This document shows positions 24,664 to 37,232 of a stretch of DNA of 64,000 bases, one piece after another. Position 1 is the stretch's first letter. Every line of letters starts with the position of its first letter. The stretch is from the NCBI RefSeq assembly GCF_040954645.1, contig NC_092803.1, positions 125,501,461 to 125,565,460 of the forward strand, given 5' to 3'. This DNA comes from Diabrotica undecimpunctata. Its lineage: Eukaryota; Arthropoda; Insecta; Coleoptera; Chrysomelidae. The position numbers were made by a program, and so were the translations under genes. The notes beneath the pieces were generated by a model, which searched no databases, had not been told where the DNA came from, and was given only the letters and a program-made list of their open reading frames with translations.

Positions 24664-25100
24664 TGTATTCTGTAACAATAGGGAACAAACAACAATTGAG
24701 GATTAGAATAATTAAAGCTGCAAATCAACTTTGTCAGAAATATATGATTTTCAGCGCATTGGGTTTTTCTTATTAAAACGATACCGAATGTGTATTGAAG
24801 AAAATGGGGGTCATTTTGAACATTTATTGTAGTATCATATTTTTAGAGGTTATTGACATTTTTTGTACTTGTTAATTCATTTAAGCCATTAATTTAGTTG
24901 CACGTAATTTTTTAAAGGTTAATGAAAAGGGCCGTAACTCAATAAAAACTGTTTTTTGAAAAAATGAATAAGAGGCAAAAAAATTTTAAAAATAATTTGT
25001 TAAACTAATGATGCTACAAAATTCATTTGATTCAAACGTACTCAAAAGTTTGGGGGGATTTAGGGTTGCACACACCCCTTAAAATTTTTCTGTGCGCTTA

Positions 25101-25348
25101 GATTTTGTTGTTTCTTTTTTATAAGAAATGCTTTCAGAACAAGAAAGTAACGTGTTCATTTTTATTACAAAGTGACAAGTAGTTTAGGAGATAATGCAAA
25201 AAAAAACAATTTTTATGATGTAACTTCAAAGGGCTGTAACTTTTTTAGTGTACACTTTTGTACTAAGGTAAGTTAGATTCAATCAATTTATTTCTGTCCC
25301 CGAAATACGTGATTTAATTTATGACATACCTTTTTGAAACACCCAGTA
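25101..25348. repeat. Probable second mariner-derived repeat end
   Basis: The right edge (25320-25345) reads, on the minus strand, atactgggtgtttcaaaaag, a typical mariner-type terminus. The rest is non-coding. The other end was not located, so this is a fragment at best. Confidence 0.4.
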
Positions 25349-25359
25349 TAATATAGCAA

Positions 25360-25787
25360 ATGATGATAAAATGTCGCAAATCGACTTGAGATCTTACTTA
25401 GCTTTGCGACTTTTTAAATTCAAAAATACCTGAGAATCTCAAGCGGCTCCAGTGAATGTACCAAATGAACTTCGCACAGATCATCTGGATCACGTTATTT
25501 TTAAGCAAGAAAATGGTAGACGTTGCAGAGTATGCCATAATCATACAGAGTATACTTGCCAAAAGTGCAAAGTACATTTACACCAATATTTACGCCAATA
25601 ATTGTTTTTCGCAATACCATTCTTAACAGATTTAGCCAGTGGTGCGTATACGCACCAGTGTTTTTCTCTTAAGTTATGTGCATGAAAAAATTTTTTGTTT
25701 TAGTTTTTCCTTGATTAGGCTTTACTAATGAATAAAACTTATTTTGTGAAATTATATTAATTTTTATTACCCTTGGTATAAGATGGG
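25360..25787 (+). pseudogene. piggyBac transposase C-terminal fragment and element end
   Basis: Around 25455-25600 the frame reads VPNELRTDHLDHVIFKQENG and then RCRVCHNHTEYTCQKCKVHLH. This is the C-terminal cysteine-rich domain of piggyBac transposases, which binds the terminal repeat. The non-coding tail ends gatggg|ttaa at 25782-25791, the expected piggyBac terminus (ggg then TTAA). The catalytic part is missing. A different piggyBac copy lies at 48403-50634. Confidence 0.82.
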
Positions 25788-25791
25788 TTAA

Positions 25792-26951
25792 AGTAATTTT
25801 TCTAATAACTCCTTTGTATAAGCTGTCGATATACTGTTAACTAGATATCCGCATTGCTGACTGCTTCTTTTATAATTATCGACATTTCGCCACAAATCTC
25901 ATCCCGCATGGAATACCTCCCGTCAGAAATGCTGACAACAGGACCATTACAATTATCCGCGGCAATGACCCACATCTAATGTCACCTTTCCTCGTTCACA
26001 TTATCTTGATTTCCGGTGACAGATTGTGCTTTAATAATACAGGTATTTTGCATCACCCTCTGGCTAACTTTACGCCCCATGAGACAGTAACGAAAATGTT
26101 TTATTGTCTCTGTATTCAAGAGGTAACTCAACAAGAGATTCTTTCTAATTGTATTATTTATAAATGGCGTATTTTAATGTTTTGTTTAGTTAGGAATTGT
26201 AAAAAAAATACAAAGAATTTAACAGCATCATCTATCTCACCTTTATTAAGATAACTTGTCTTAAATAGTGTATGATATTAGCAATAACTTTGTAGAAACT
26301 GATTTTAACTTTTTTAATTTATCTAAACTAAATCGTGTAGCAGTTTCGATAAAGACTTAGTCACAGCGTATTTTTAAAGTTTTTTCAGAAAATTATCTCT
26401 GCGTTCAGTAATACGTTTTTTAAAATCTTTTACCACTTTGAATTTTACACATTTTTGTATCTATAGTCGCGGTAATTTATATTTAAGAATGGTTTAAATG
26501 CGGCGATGCTTGATCACAACCCACCGGATGTCGTTTTAGTAAGATGAGCGTTTTAGTTGGGAATCAGTTCGTTAGTGGAGTGTAGAGTGTTGTTTGCTGT
26601 AATTTAATTACTTTCAATATTGATGTGGCATCCGTGGGACAATGTGGTTGAAAATATTGCATAAGATAACAACACTTATTTTGTAGAAAGTTCCAGTGCC
26701 AGAGCCAGTGTAAATATAGTTCATAAAAAAATACTTGTAAAGAAGATTAGAATATATTTAATTACTGAAACATATGAAGTATGTTTTAGTGTGTACAAAA
26801 TCTACATAAGAAATTCGGCTTCGCTAAAAAACTGTTGATACAAGCAACTTCTGATTTAACAGAAATTTCATTTTAAACTATACATAAAATAGTTAAAAAT
26901 GAACCCCACTATCTATAGTGCTATAAATGTTTAAGACTTACAGATACTTCT
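25792..26951. other. Intergenic, no gene seen
   Basis: Includes a less AT-rich stretch at 25820-26100 with a 91-codon frame (25979-26254) that matches nothing I know. No splice or domain evidence. Confidence 0.45.
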
Positions 26952-26960
26952 AACAGACTT

Positions 26961-27973
26961 AACTGTTAATCGAGATCTTTATGTATGCTGTATAGACTAC
27001 AACAAGGCATTCTATAAGGTATTCAAATAAGTACTCAAAAACAAGAATCTGGATGTGAGGGATGTAACATTGATATCAAATTTATACTACAGCCAACGAT
27101 CAAATATAAAAATTGAAAGAGAAGTGTCAGAAGAAGTGGAGATAAGGAGAGGGGTCAGGCAAGGTTGTATACTGTCGCCGTTATTGTTTAATGCTAATTC
27201 TGAAGAAATCATACAAGAAGCTTTGGTAAACGAGACAATCGGCATAAAAGTGAACTGAAGTTTAATTAAAAACATTAGGTATGCCGACGATACAGTCATA
27301 ATAGCCGACAACTTGGAAGACTTAGCAAGAACAACAATAAACGAAATATTAACGGTAGGCGGCCAGCAAATTGAGAGAGTAAAAAGATATACTTACTTGG
27401 AACGATAATCACAGAAAATAACGATTATACTGCAGAAATAAGAGTCAGAATTGAAAAATCACGTGCCAACTTCGTGAAAATGAAAAAGATTTTATGCAGC
27501 AAAGATCTGACATTAGCCCTCAGACTAAGGCTAGTTAAATGCTATGTACACAGTGTACTCTACTATGGAGCTGAATCATGGACATTAAACCGGAATACAA
27601 TAAATCGACTTAAAGCGTTTGAAATGTAGACATTTAGAAGATTGTTAAGGATTCCATGGGTAGATAGAATCACGAATACAGAAGTGTTAAGGAGAATAGG
27701 CAGAGAGAGGGAAATGGAAAATACAATAAAAGAAAGGAAATTGCAATATCTCGGACATGTGATAAGAGGCAAAAGATACAAAATCTTGAGACTCATAATT
27801 CAAGGAAAAGTAGAGGGTAGGAGGAGCGTAGGAAGAAGACGCGTTTCCTGGTTGAAGAACCTGAGAGAGTGGTTTGGTTGCAGCTCAAGGCAATTGTTCA
27901 GAGCTGCCTCGAAGGTCAGAATAGCCATAATAATTGCCAACCTTCGTCGCGGAGATGGCACTTAAAGAAGAAG
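26961..27973 (+). pseudogene. LINE reverse transcriptase and C-terminus, 9-bp TSD
   Basis: aacagactt at 26952-26960 and 27974-27982 flanks the piece, and an (aag)n tail precedes the right copy. It encodes DYNKAFYKVF (first Asp), VEIRRGVRQGCILSPLLFN (27140-27190) and NIRYADDTVIIADN with the catalytic YADD (27270-27310). The family C-terminus follows: YYGAESWTL, a TFRRLLRIPWVDRI block and LQYLGHVIRGKRY, ending IIIANLRRGDGT. Stops near 27257, 27407 and 27628 and frameshifts are present. 5'-truncated within the palm. Confidence 0.87.
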
Positions 27974-27982
27974 AACAGACTT

Positions 27983-28739
27983 TTAAAACTATCGAAAACC
28001 ACTACTTATGACTGATATAGAAGCAATAAAATACTTACCATAGAAATATTACCAAAAAAAATGGAAATAGTCGGCCATAACTTAAAATACTGTGAGAAAA
28101 CTCTTTAAAACAATCAATAAATGTTAAGCAGTTATGGAAAGCCAAAGAATAGTTAGCAGACGTAAACAAAGAACAAATTACTAAATATAGACAAGAAAGT
28201 AATGAATGACAACGTTATTATACCTCGTTTAGGCAGAGCGCCTCTTCAAGGTGTGAAAGCTTCCTTGCCAGGGAGAGAGTTGGGCCAAGAGCAGACATCA
28301 GTCTACGAATTTAATTAGTATTCAGAGATTAGGAAGACAATTGGGTTGCTAAGAAGCAGTAGTCAAAATTGTTTGTTGAGGAAGATTTTTAGCGATGCCG
28401 TCGTGAGGGGTACCTTCGCATATTACCAGCTATACATGTGGAAACGGCTCTTTCAATTGAGAATTTTGGCTTGCATCTTGTAACCATCTACGATATGTTA
28501 GGGACGTTGCTTCTAAGGTGTCGAATTACTCATCAGGAAGTTCGTTTGTAGCCAAGTTGAGAAGTTTGGTCGAGAGAAGAACAAAAAAAAATGAATAGGA
28601 AAATCTCAGTAGTTGGATGTATACCATAGTTAAAATGGAACTTTTTTTTGAGGGCATATGGTGAGTATATGCCCTAGGCGATTGCAAGATAATTAAAGGA
28701 ACTATTTTTCTCCTATGTTGGAGCTTGTTATTATGCGTA
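27983..28739. other. Intergenic, no gene seen
   Basis: A moderately GC-balanced stretch at 28210-28560 has no open frame or known repeat signature. Confidence 0.45.
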
Positions 28740-29330
28740 AAATGTATCTCTTTTCTTTTATTTCGGTTTACTCTTTATCAGTAAAAGAAACCAGTTCACC
28801 CATAATTTTTGCTTAGACGAAGAGATATCGCGTGGAATGCATATTTTAGATTTCCTATGTCTCTCTTACACCTTTTGTATCGTCTGTTTTGCCTTGCAAT
28901 TTATAAAAGGCACAGATTAAAGCAAAAATTTTGGTTTCGTCAAAGAAATCTTTGCATTTCTACTTTAGTGATTTATTCTCAGATTTCGCTATAGCAGCGT
29001 TTATATTGAAGACATTTTGAATCCTGGTAGGATTAAATACCCATAAGCAAATATACAGAGGCGCTATAAGTGAAATCAAATCTTAAATGTCTTTTCTTTT
29101 ATTTCGGTTTATTCTTTATGAAAACAAGAAACCAGTTCACCAAGGATTTTTGGTTAGATGAGGAGATATGTTGTAAAATGCAATTTTTAGATTCATTATA
29201 CCTTTCTTACGCTCTTTTCATCGTCTGTTTTAACTTGCAATTTGCAAAAGAGACAAATTAAAGCAAAAATCTAAATTTTGGTTTCGTCAAAAAAATCTTC
29301 GCATTTTTACTTTGGTGATTTAAATGCGAA
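28740..29330 (+). repeat. Retrozyme-like repeat, two decayed tandem units
   Basis: Two direct units with a spacing of about 339 bp share cttttcttttatttcggttta, aagaaaccagttcac and the cgtctgtttt...aaagcaaaaat block, all related to the units at 44960-46350. The hammerhead position between them (28995-29075) keeps a stem II-like aatcctggtaggatt but has TAAA for GAAA and has lost CUGAUGA, so it should be inactive. Confidence 0.75.
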
Positions 29331-29339
29331 GAGCTTAAC

Positions 29340-30290
29340 AACTATATAGGGTTAAAGGATAAATATCAAGAGAAGCATGGAAAATGGAAAAAACCTGAGA
29401 ACAAACAAGAAAGAAGTGAGTAAGATAGATTTAATAGAAGAAAGATCTTGGATCGAATATTACTTACAAACTGAAATAAGACTGAAATTTATAAACACAA
29501 CATAGAAGTGGAAGACAATAAAAACGATGAAATAACACAACAGGAAGGCGAAGATACAATACGAAATCTATAAAATCAAAAAGCATGCGGCCACAAGGTG
29601 TTCCCGCTGAATTACTAAAACAGAGCTCACCAGCATTTCGTGAATTACTGGCGTATGTTTTTATCTTATTTTGTAAAGGACATGATTTACCACCGGAGTG
29701 GATGAAACCACATATTACCATTCTCCACCAAAAAGGAAAAATAATTGTTTATACTACAGGAGGCTAAATGTTATAATATCACTCTCAAGACTTTATAAAA
29801 AAATATTTAATATTTATTATTAAAAATATTAAATATTTAAATAAAATTGAAAAAGTAATGGCTTTTGTGCAGGCGGATCCTATGTAGATAGCATGGAAGA
29901 ATTTAAGACGCCGAACTCTGGGAAATAAATCAAACAAACAAATCAAAAATTATTGGAAATGGATTACTGGAGAAAATGTTGCCGGCCCACTAGACTTGAT
30001 AGGGTGAGAAACGTAGATATTAGGAGAGAAATGTAAATCAACCTAGACATAATAGACACTAGTAAAGCTAAAAGACTAAACTAGTATGGACAAGTGCAGA
30101 GAACTTCTGCAAACAGATAGCCAAAGAAGTTATAAAAATGCTTTCTCCAATAGAAGAAAACGACTTAGACCAAAACGGTCACGAAGCAAAGATGTCAAAG
30201 ATGTAATGACCACGCTTCAACAAAAAACGCTGGAAATTAGGATGCGAGAATCGGTGCTAACAGTAAATGCACTTTATATATTTATATATT
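29340..30290 (+). pseudogene. Degraded LINE with internal deletion
   Basis: 29500-29760 encodes ITQQEGEDTIRNL and, in another frame, GVPAELLKQSSPAFRELLAY and LPPEWMKPHITILHQKGK, the start of a LINE reverse transcriptase. 29950-30280 encodes a C-terminal piece: RPTRLDRVRNVDIRREM, YGQVQRTSANRQPK, NRRKRLRPKRS. The palm with the catalytic Asp residues is deleted between about 29770 and 29930. The basic end resembles the family at 21800-24660. Confidence 0.8.
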
Positions 30291-30344
30291 ATTTGCACGC
30301 TTTGTTTTATGCCTATAAACTACAACATAAACTAAGTATATAAT

Positions 30345-31377
30345 TTTGGTTATGCCTGTAGAAATAAATATCCAAACAATACATCTTTACAAAGGCGTTT
30401 AGAAGAACTTTTAAACGAGGTGTCCTGTGACCTAGGCTTGTATTTAAAAAAGGTCGATTACCTCATTTTGCCAACACTGATGACGTCATGTCCAACACAT
30501 ATGTAGCAATTAATTTCCATTCAAAAATTAAAATTAACGTGCTTTAAGATTTTTTTACCGTCGTCTCTTTCCATATTTTTGCATCTTACTGTGTAAATGT
30601 ATAAAATATTACAACGAATAAAAGAAAATAAACTCATGAAACAGAATAAATGATCTCAAAGCTTTGAAACAATGTTAACGCTTTTTGTTTTACCTTTATA
30701 AATCTAGTAGTTTTTATTCTCATATATACTTAGTTTATGAGACATATTAATTTGAACTTTACGGATAAATAAAAAAGGAAACTTTTATAGAATGTAATCA
30801 CAACGACGATCCCTTAAAAAATCATAAAAGTTCCGACATTGCCTTTTGCCTGGTCTCTCCACCGAAGACCGTAAAACGTTGCAGAGTTTCTTAATTATCC
30901 TTCATTAGTAGACTTACTTATCTACGGCCGCGGTATTTACGGCATTTTAGCGCTAATGTTTTCCTACTACTTGTTGGAGGATCATTTCGTTTTTAAGAGT
31001 AATACTCAGCTCCGTAGCCTGTCAAAAGAGTAGTCCGTGTAACGGTATTACTCGTATAATTAGGAAATTAAAAAAGAAACGGTACAACTTGAAACATTGT
31101 AGAAAGATTTAGGTACAAAAGAGCTATTAGCGGCTATCATCTTACTTCAGTGGAGCTGCATGAACTACTTAAGTATATCTGGAGTTTTTAGTTCTGTTGA
31201 ATTAAAATCTATCAATGACGTATCATTAAAAATTGTATTTTTTCCAAATATTTATATAATTAAATTAAACATTTAGTTTTTTTTTTAATTATGTTTTATT
31301 ATTTAAAACATACAATTCACATTAACCACTCAGGGTTACAACTTCAGTAACTTACACAAGGATTTGATTTATTTACA
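30345..31377. other. Intergenic, no gene seen
   Basis: Contains a mixed-composition block at 30790-31060 without an open frame. Nothing recognised. Confidence 0.45.
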
Positions 31378-31560
31378 TTAAATATCATATACTTTTAAAT
31401 CATCTAATACATGTTCACTGTTTGTAGTCAAGGTGGTTTTGAGGTCATCTGAGACTCCATATTTTCGTGTTTTTTCTTCGTAATACCGGCAATCAGTCAG
31501 AATATGCTTGACCGTCAACGGAACGGAATAGTTTCTGCAGGTTGACGTCTTTGGATTCTT
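31378..31560 (-). pseudogene. LINE C-terminal tail with Cys/His motif
   Basis: The minus frame reads STCRNYSVPLTVKHILTDC, then RYYEEKTRKYGVSDDL, and ends in a stop at 31378-31380. The C...LTVxHIL..C..Y pattern is the C-terminal zinc-finger-like segment seen after the RNase H or reverse transcriptase of R1/Jockey/I-type LINEs. Nothing of the catalytic domains remains nearby. Confidence 0.7.
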
Positions 31561-33973
31561 TTTTTTAAGTGTTTATAATATGCATAAAACCCATTGAGCT
31601 ATAAACGAAGTGGCCTGTCGTAATTATAATTCAACTTGTGAAAATGGTTCACCTGTTTTACCAGCTGAAGAATGGTTGTGGTTTTTGTTTCTCACTTGAT
31701 AATATTATTTTTTAGTGTAGAATTTTGGGTATAATAATAAACAAAATTTAGGATCTTAATGAGAGTATAAAGGAGTTTACAGAAAATCACATATTTTATT
31801 ATAATGTGTTAGAAACGAAGGTGATCTATTTTCGATTTTGTCTTTGATGGTTTCTAAAGAGTGAACGAGATCTTCTCGGAAGGTTTTGGATAAAGTTTTG
31901 AGCTTCTTTAAATCTAGATTTCTTACAGATGAAGATGCGTAAGACGGTTTTTTAATTATCTCCGTTAGTTTTAGGAGACGATGTAGAATGTCTTCTCACC
32001 AGTTTGGAATTATGTACATTATTTGAGTATATTGATGTTTTTGGTGTCATAGTATTGTTATCTACATATACTTTATCCACAGCTGGTAATACTGTAAATG
32101 CATATTATCATTAGGTTCATTAGGTATATGCATATCCTGTTATTAGAATCTCTAGAGGTGAAAATCACTTTATTTGGAGTAACTAGTGATCCAACAGGTA
32201 CAATAAAATCATAAACTATTGTACCCTCAATTCTGGAACTGATTATAGCTTGTTATTTCGAAGGATGTTAAAAATAATTTACTCAACAATTGATTTTATT
32301 AATTTCCTTGATCAGAACCGGCTCTACCGATCGCTCAAAAACTGGTTAAGGGTATTTTTGGTAAGTTATTTTTGTCGTAGTTCTAAAAATTTACGAAATT
32401 AAATGAAACTGTCAGGATGAATTTATCAACACTATATTTGTAGTAAAAATATAAAATGTAAAATTATATTTCTATCTTGTTTTTACCATCTAAATGACAA
32501 TATTTCAGAACAGCTGATAACGTGGTATAATTTATCAGGATGGCCGAACTCTATTTTATTATGAGAATATAAATCGGAAATTGAATTCAGGATTTCACGT
32601 TAAATTTGCGTTTTCTAACGTTGCTAAACAAGCAGACGACAAATGTACTGGCATGTGGATTTATAATTGTATCCACGCTATGAAAATTCGTCTAGACAAA
32701 AATCGCTTCATGAAAACGATCTCCTAATACTCCATACTAGAGTAAAAAACATACAAAAAAAAGTAGACGGTTTAGGGTTGATTTCGTTGCAGTGTACCAC
32801 CATTCGCTGATATGTATATTTCTGCCTCTTGGCTTCATCAGAGCGAACTCATGGCAAGCTGTGATGAAGCTACATGACGAGGTTTTGGTAGCATATTTTT
32901 ATCTTTCTTACGCCTTTTTTGCACACAAAAACAAATTTGGTTATTCTGTCTGTCTTTCCGTAATGAAAACCCCAGCGCCACCTATCGACAAAAACTACTA
33001 TTAATTGTAATATTGTACATCATATATCATTATGTATTATATATGTTTTATTGAAACAGATTTTAAAAAAATATTTCTTAAATAAATAGAGAAAGAAATC
33101 AAGTAGAGAAAGGCATGCTGTCGAAACAGGCGTAGTAATAAGAATTTATAATAAATTTTGTGGAACTTTTGAAAATAAAAGTTTTCAGTGTTTTCTTGTT
33201 ATATAAAATGAATATCCATTAAGTAACGGACGAAACCATCTCTTATTTTTATTAATTGGTTGATATAATTTATTTTTGTTGAACAACTGAAATTTTTTGT
33301 AATAATATTAGTTATATTTCTATTTAATGTAAAACAATGCGTCCACGTATTATTAAAACAAAGTATTAATATGTTTTCACTTACCATAGCTTTTAATAAA
33401 CATTTATAATTCGTATAAACCCACATAACTTGCAAAAAAAAGTTCATAATTTACAAATTTTGCAGACAGGTGTTGACTTACGAGGTTTTGTGTACAGCAT
33501 GCGAGGTTTCTAAATTCAAGTGGCGTAGGTGAAATTTCACACGCTTTAAGATAATAGGTTTTGCAATCGATGCAACTTGAAGTCCTAATGTAGGCAACAC
33601 AAGAATAAAAAAAAACATCGAAAATTGAGAAACGAGGTTTTAACATCGTAACGACATTTTTTTATTTATTTATCAAAAATTATTATTAAATTTTTCTGGT
33701 TACCGCCTGAAATTTACACATTTTTATAACTACTTTTAGGTAGGAAGTTTAGGTCTACTTCTTATACCCAGATTTATTTTATAAATTTAGGTGACCACTA
33801 TAAGAGGTACCGAATTAACAAAAAAAAACAATTATATTAAACACTAAAAAGCCCCATTATTGAAATTTATAAGGTTAACTAAGGGCGTTTCTTTTTACTC
33901 TTTAACCCAACATTGGAAATTTCTTTCATTCGAGCCTTGAATGAGGTTAATTTCTTACTAAGAGTGGTCAAAG
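31561..33973. other. Long intergenic stretch, no gene seen
   Basis: AT-rich. Small frames at 32792-33004, 33199-33447 and 33404-33646 lack domains. Nothing further supported. Confidence 0.5.
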
Positions 33974-33977
33974 ATAT

Positions 33978-34254
33978 TGTTACGAGCATGCATTCGGCGT
34001 GGCCCGTGTAATGGTTGCATCTCGAAAGCGACTAGAAGTTTCCGGCGATGTCTCGAGCGCGAGAGAGATCAACCCGTCAAATAGGCGAATTAGAGGTGGG
34101 ATACTCCAGAATGTTCTAGTACATAATTACTTTTATATATAAACATACCTTCTATGAGTTAAATTAGTTGCTAAGATATTTTCGTGCTGTAAACTTATAA
34201 ATAAATATATATTTATATAAATTCGAACTGCTCGTTTTATTTTAAAACGTTACA
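33978..34254 (+). mobile_element. Solo LTR of a Ty3/gypsy element, 4-bp TSD
   Basis: The 277-bp unit begins tgttacgagc and ends cgttaca, flanked by atat at 33974-33977 and 34255-34258, the 4-bp duplication usual for gypsy integrases. Blocks such as taggcgaattaga, ccagaatgttct and tttatataaattcgaac match the 3' LTR at 62466-62800 (minus). It is therefore the recombined remnant of a second copy of that element. Confidence 0.85.
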
Positions 34255-34258
34255 ATAT

Positions 34259-35184
34259 CTTCTATTAACAAGAACCTCGTCATATCTTTCCCTATAAATA
34301 TACCCGCAACAAATATCTTTTTTCTTCCAATATTTTTGGTCTATGAAATTACTAGCTTTTATTTTCTTCGAAAATATAAAATCATCGTCTTAGATTCCAC
34401 ATATATATCTTGGGTTGCAGTCGTTTAGACCTGAATTTATTATAGAAGGTACCCATTGTAAAGGTTTTCGGGTCAGAAAAAATGCTTTTCGTTTACTTGC
34501 CATAGTTATTTTTATGCAATTTTAATACATTTGATACATTTCAAATAATTACTGTTTTAATTTTAAGTAATTTTAAAATGTGTCAAAAACATTGGAAATT
34601 GTAAATAAAGGATGAAGTGTAAAATTAAAAAAAAAATTTAAAAGATGTATCCGTATCCCGTAGGTATACACACTTTATAGTGTTTTTTAAAACTAAATCT
34701 CGGATTAGAGTCAAAATGCCTTTTTTGTAGATTTTTCAGATCTTAGGTGTTTTTTTTTTCACATTTTGCATTTTTCGTAAATTCCACCTGTTTGTGTTAT
34801 TTTTTTAAACTGTATGCTACGATATTATTCATTCTACTAGTACTTAGTTTTTCTATAATAAAATTTTAGGTTAATAATTATTATCAACCGTTTATTTATA
34901 ATAGATTTCTATTAAAATCTACCTGAATGAGACTTGATACCTAAATATTAGAAATTCCCTAACCTTTTTTCCTTGTTTAATGAACAAGTATCAGTTGTAC
35001 AATCGGTCACTGTATCAGAGTTTATTTTTGTTGTGCATGTTGAAAAGCTAAAAACCATACACTTTAAAAAGTTGTAGACGTTTGTTTAGAAAGATGACTT
35101 ATGAGTTAAGTGAATGGACAGGAACATATAGAAAACTTTCTCTAGAAGAAGATGAAGCATTTTGTAAGCATTCAAATCATCTCA
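34259..35184. other. Intergenic, no gene seen
   Basis: AT-rich; nothing recognised. Confidence 0.5.
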
Positions 35185-35890
35185 GCAAAAATCTTTGATA
35201 ACTTGATTTCTTGTACTCATGAAGAGTAAACCGGAATAAAATAAAGGGCAGTTAAGATTTGATTTCACGTATAGTGCCTTTGTATATTTGCTTATACTTC
35301 TTTTATCCTAGCAGTAATCATTTATTGCGGTTTGGTCTTTATGAGTTGCTTATATGAGGAGATATGTTATAGAATGCAACATTTAGGTTCCCCATATCTC
35401 TTCTACATCTTCAGCATCGTCTGTTTTGCCTTGCAAGTTTATAGAAGACACAGATTAAAGCAAAAATCTAAATTTTGATTTCGTCCATAGAAATCTTCGG
35501 ATTTCTACTTTCGAAATTTATTATCAGATGTCGCTTTAGCTTCCAAATTGATTGTCATTTTATTGTTGCTTCTTTTGACAAAAAATATTTGTTTTTACGA
35601 AAAGAGCTTCCACACCAGTCGCTTTGATGATTCCTGTTAGGATTAAATATGTATAAGCAAATATACAGACGCACTATACGTGAAATCAAATCTTAACTGT
35701 CCTTTCTTTCATTACGGTTTACTCTTTATGAGTACAAGAAACCAATTCGCCAAAGATTTTGGATTCTCCATATCCTCTTGCATCTTTAACAACATCTGTA
35801 TTACCTTGCAAATTTATAGAAGGTACATATTAAAGCAAAAATTTAAATTTTGGTTTCTTCAATAGAAATCTTCGGTTTTATACTTTCGAG
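35185..35890. repeat. Retrozyme-like repeat relics, inverted then tandem
   Basis: 35185-35300 is one unit part in reverse orientation; 35340-35640 and 35650-35890 are forward. Shared blocks with the 44960-46350 units include gtgaaatcaaatctta, tactctttatgagtacaag and agatgtcgct. The hammerhead region near 35622-35690 reads UUGAUGA and UAAA in place of CUGAUGA and GAAA, so it is inactive. The inverted 5' part repeats the pattern of the other copies. Confidence 0.75.
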
Positions 35891-35899
35891 ATTTATTTT

Positions 35900-36930
35900 T
35901 TTAAATCTTTACCGGAGGAGATTGCATTGAGAAAACAAACTACGGAAAAATGCTTTATGGAATGTATTTCAAAAACTGGTAGTTAGATGGCAATTTTTTG
36001 TACATTATTGTAGACAAAACGACAGATGTATACGGTAGGTATATAGCTAATTTAATTATTTCAATTTTAAACAAAAACTTTGCGATAAAACCGATATTTG
36101 TTAAGTTAAAAAATTGTAAACAAGCAAAAAAAACAAACAATTTAACCATAAGTAGATTTATACAAGAAAGTTTATTAAACCTCTTTTTATCTAACCCTAT
36201 ACTAGTGAATAAAAGAAGTTTAATGTTTTCATATGCTGCTGCGGCTAATTTGAAGATTTTTTATTCTAACTTAATTCGTCTCGTAGCACACGGAATAAAT
36301 GAAATTGCAGAAGAAATAAGAAATATGTTTCCGCTGGTTAATGATTTTATAAATTTTATGAAAAAAGTTTTTGTAGAGGCTCTGCTCAGGGTGCAAATAT
36401 ATAAAGAAAAACTTTTCGGTGTCATCTTGCCACCAAAACCAATAATTACAAGGTGGGGACATGACTCGAAGCAGTTTTTTTCTTTAAACACTGCAATGAA
36501 ATAGATCTAATAATGTTAGTATCTGATGATGATATATCTAAAGCCATTCGGGAACAAACAAAATATTTAAAAAATCCGAAATTAAAACAGCAACTTGCAT
36601 ATATTATGTAGCAATTATAAATTAATTGTTGCGAGAATTACTTTATTAGGAAGACAAAAGGTAAATATATGTGAATCAGAAAAATTAAAAGTCAAAAAAT
36701 AAATCGGCGTCTGTAAAAAATGGTCAATTAATATTTAAAAAAAAAATTAAAAACGTTTTTTAGTTTTTGGTGTTTATATAATGTGACTAAAGTACTAAAG
36801 TTTTGAATAGTGCATTTTCAGAGGAAATACAAATTGAGGCAGATTTATCACCACCCTCCCAATATGCTCCAATTACATTTGTCGATGAAAAAGCTTTTAG
36901 TTGTAGCTAGTAATAATAAAATTTCAAGTA
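35900..36930 (+). pseudogene. hAT-family transposase pseudogene
   Basis: The frame at 35998-36504 reads YIIVDKTTDVYGRYIANLII (the DETTD-type first catalytic Asp region) and continues with LVAHGINEIAEEIRNMFPLV and PPKPIITRWGHDSK, all typical of the hAT core. After a stop, DDDISKAIREQTKYL continues near 36520-36580. Near 36850-36905 the frame reads SQYAPITFVDEKAFS, the start of the C-terminal dimerisation region. No terminal repeats or 8-bp duplication were identified. Confidence 0.82.
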
Positions 36931-37131
36931 TTAATATTAATTAACAATTATTTAGTTATTAATTTATTATGTTATCTTGTGAAAATATAGCTGTTATAAG
37001 TTAATATTGGGTTAATTTACTTTGTATAATAAATATATTTCTCCCTTTTTTAATAAAAATATTTGCTTATAGAGACGCCTTCTTTTTCAAGTCTACTTCT
37101 TTCTCAAAGCCTTCTTTGCCAAATTTGTTGC

Positions 37132-37232
37132 CTATTCTTCTTCTTCTTTTGGCATCATAACCCTGGATGGGTCTTTGCCTGTCTGGCTATGTCCTTTCAT
37201 TCAGATCTTTCTTGTGCCCTTCTTCTCCATTG
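37132..37232 (-). mobile_element. 101-bp LINE 3' fragment with 19-bp TSD
   Basis: tctttgccaaatttgttgc occurs at 37113-37131 and 37233-37251. The short insert between begins, on the plus strand, with the (ctt)n complement of a LINE tail and encodes only the last residues (RSE..R..PDRQRPI). It is the same family as 47523-47757. A very short, perfectly bounded retrotransposition. Confidence 0.88.

Larger units (their letters stand above)
20552..25098 (+). mobile_element. mariner-type transposon split by a LINE
   Basis: The left end (20552-20680) and right end (24960-25098) are long inverted repeats. Shared blocks are gcacagaaaaa, ttgagtacgtt, aaatgaattttgt and gcatcattagtttaaca. TA flanks both sides (20550-20551, 25099-25100). 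Removing the LINE at 21800-24660 and its 14-bp TSD gives an element of about 1.67 kb. The transposase runs from 20841 to 21784 and resumes at 24675. The element landed in a Penelope fragment. Confidence 0.88.
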
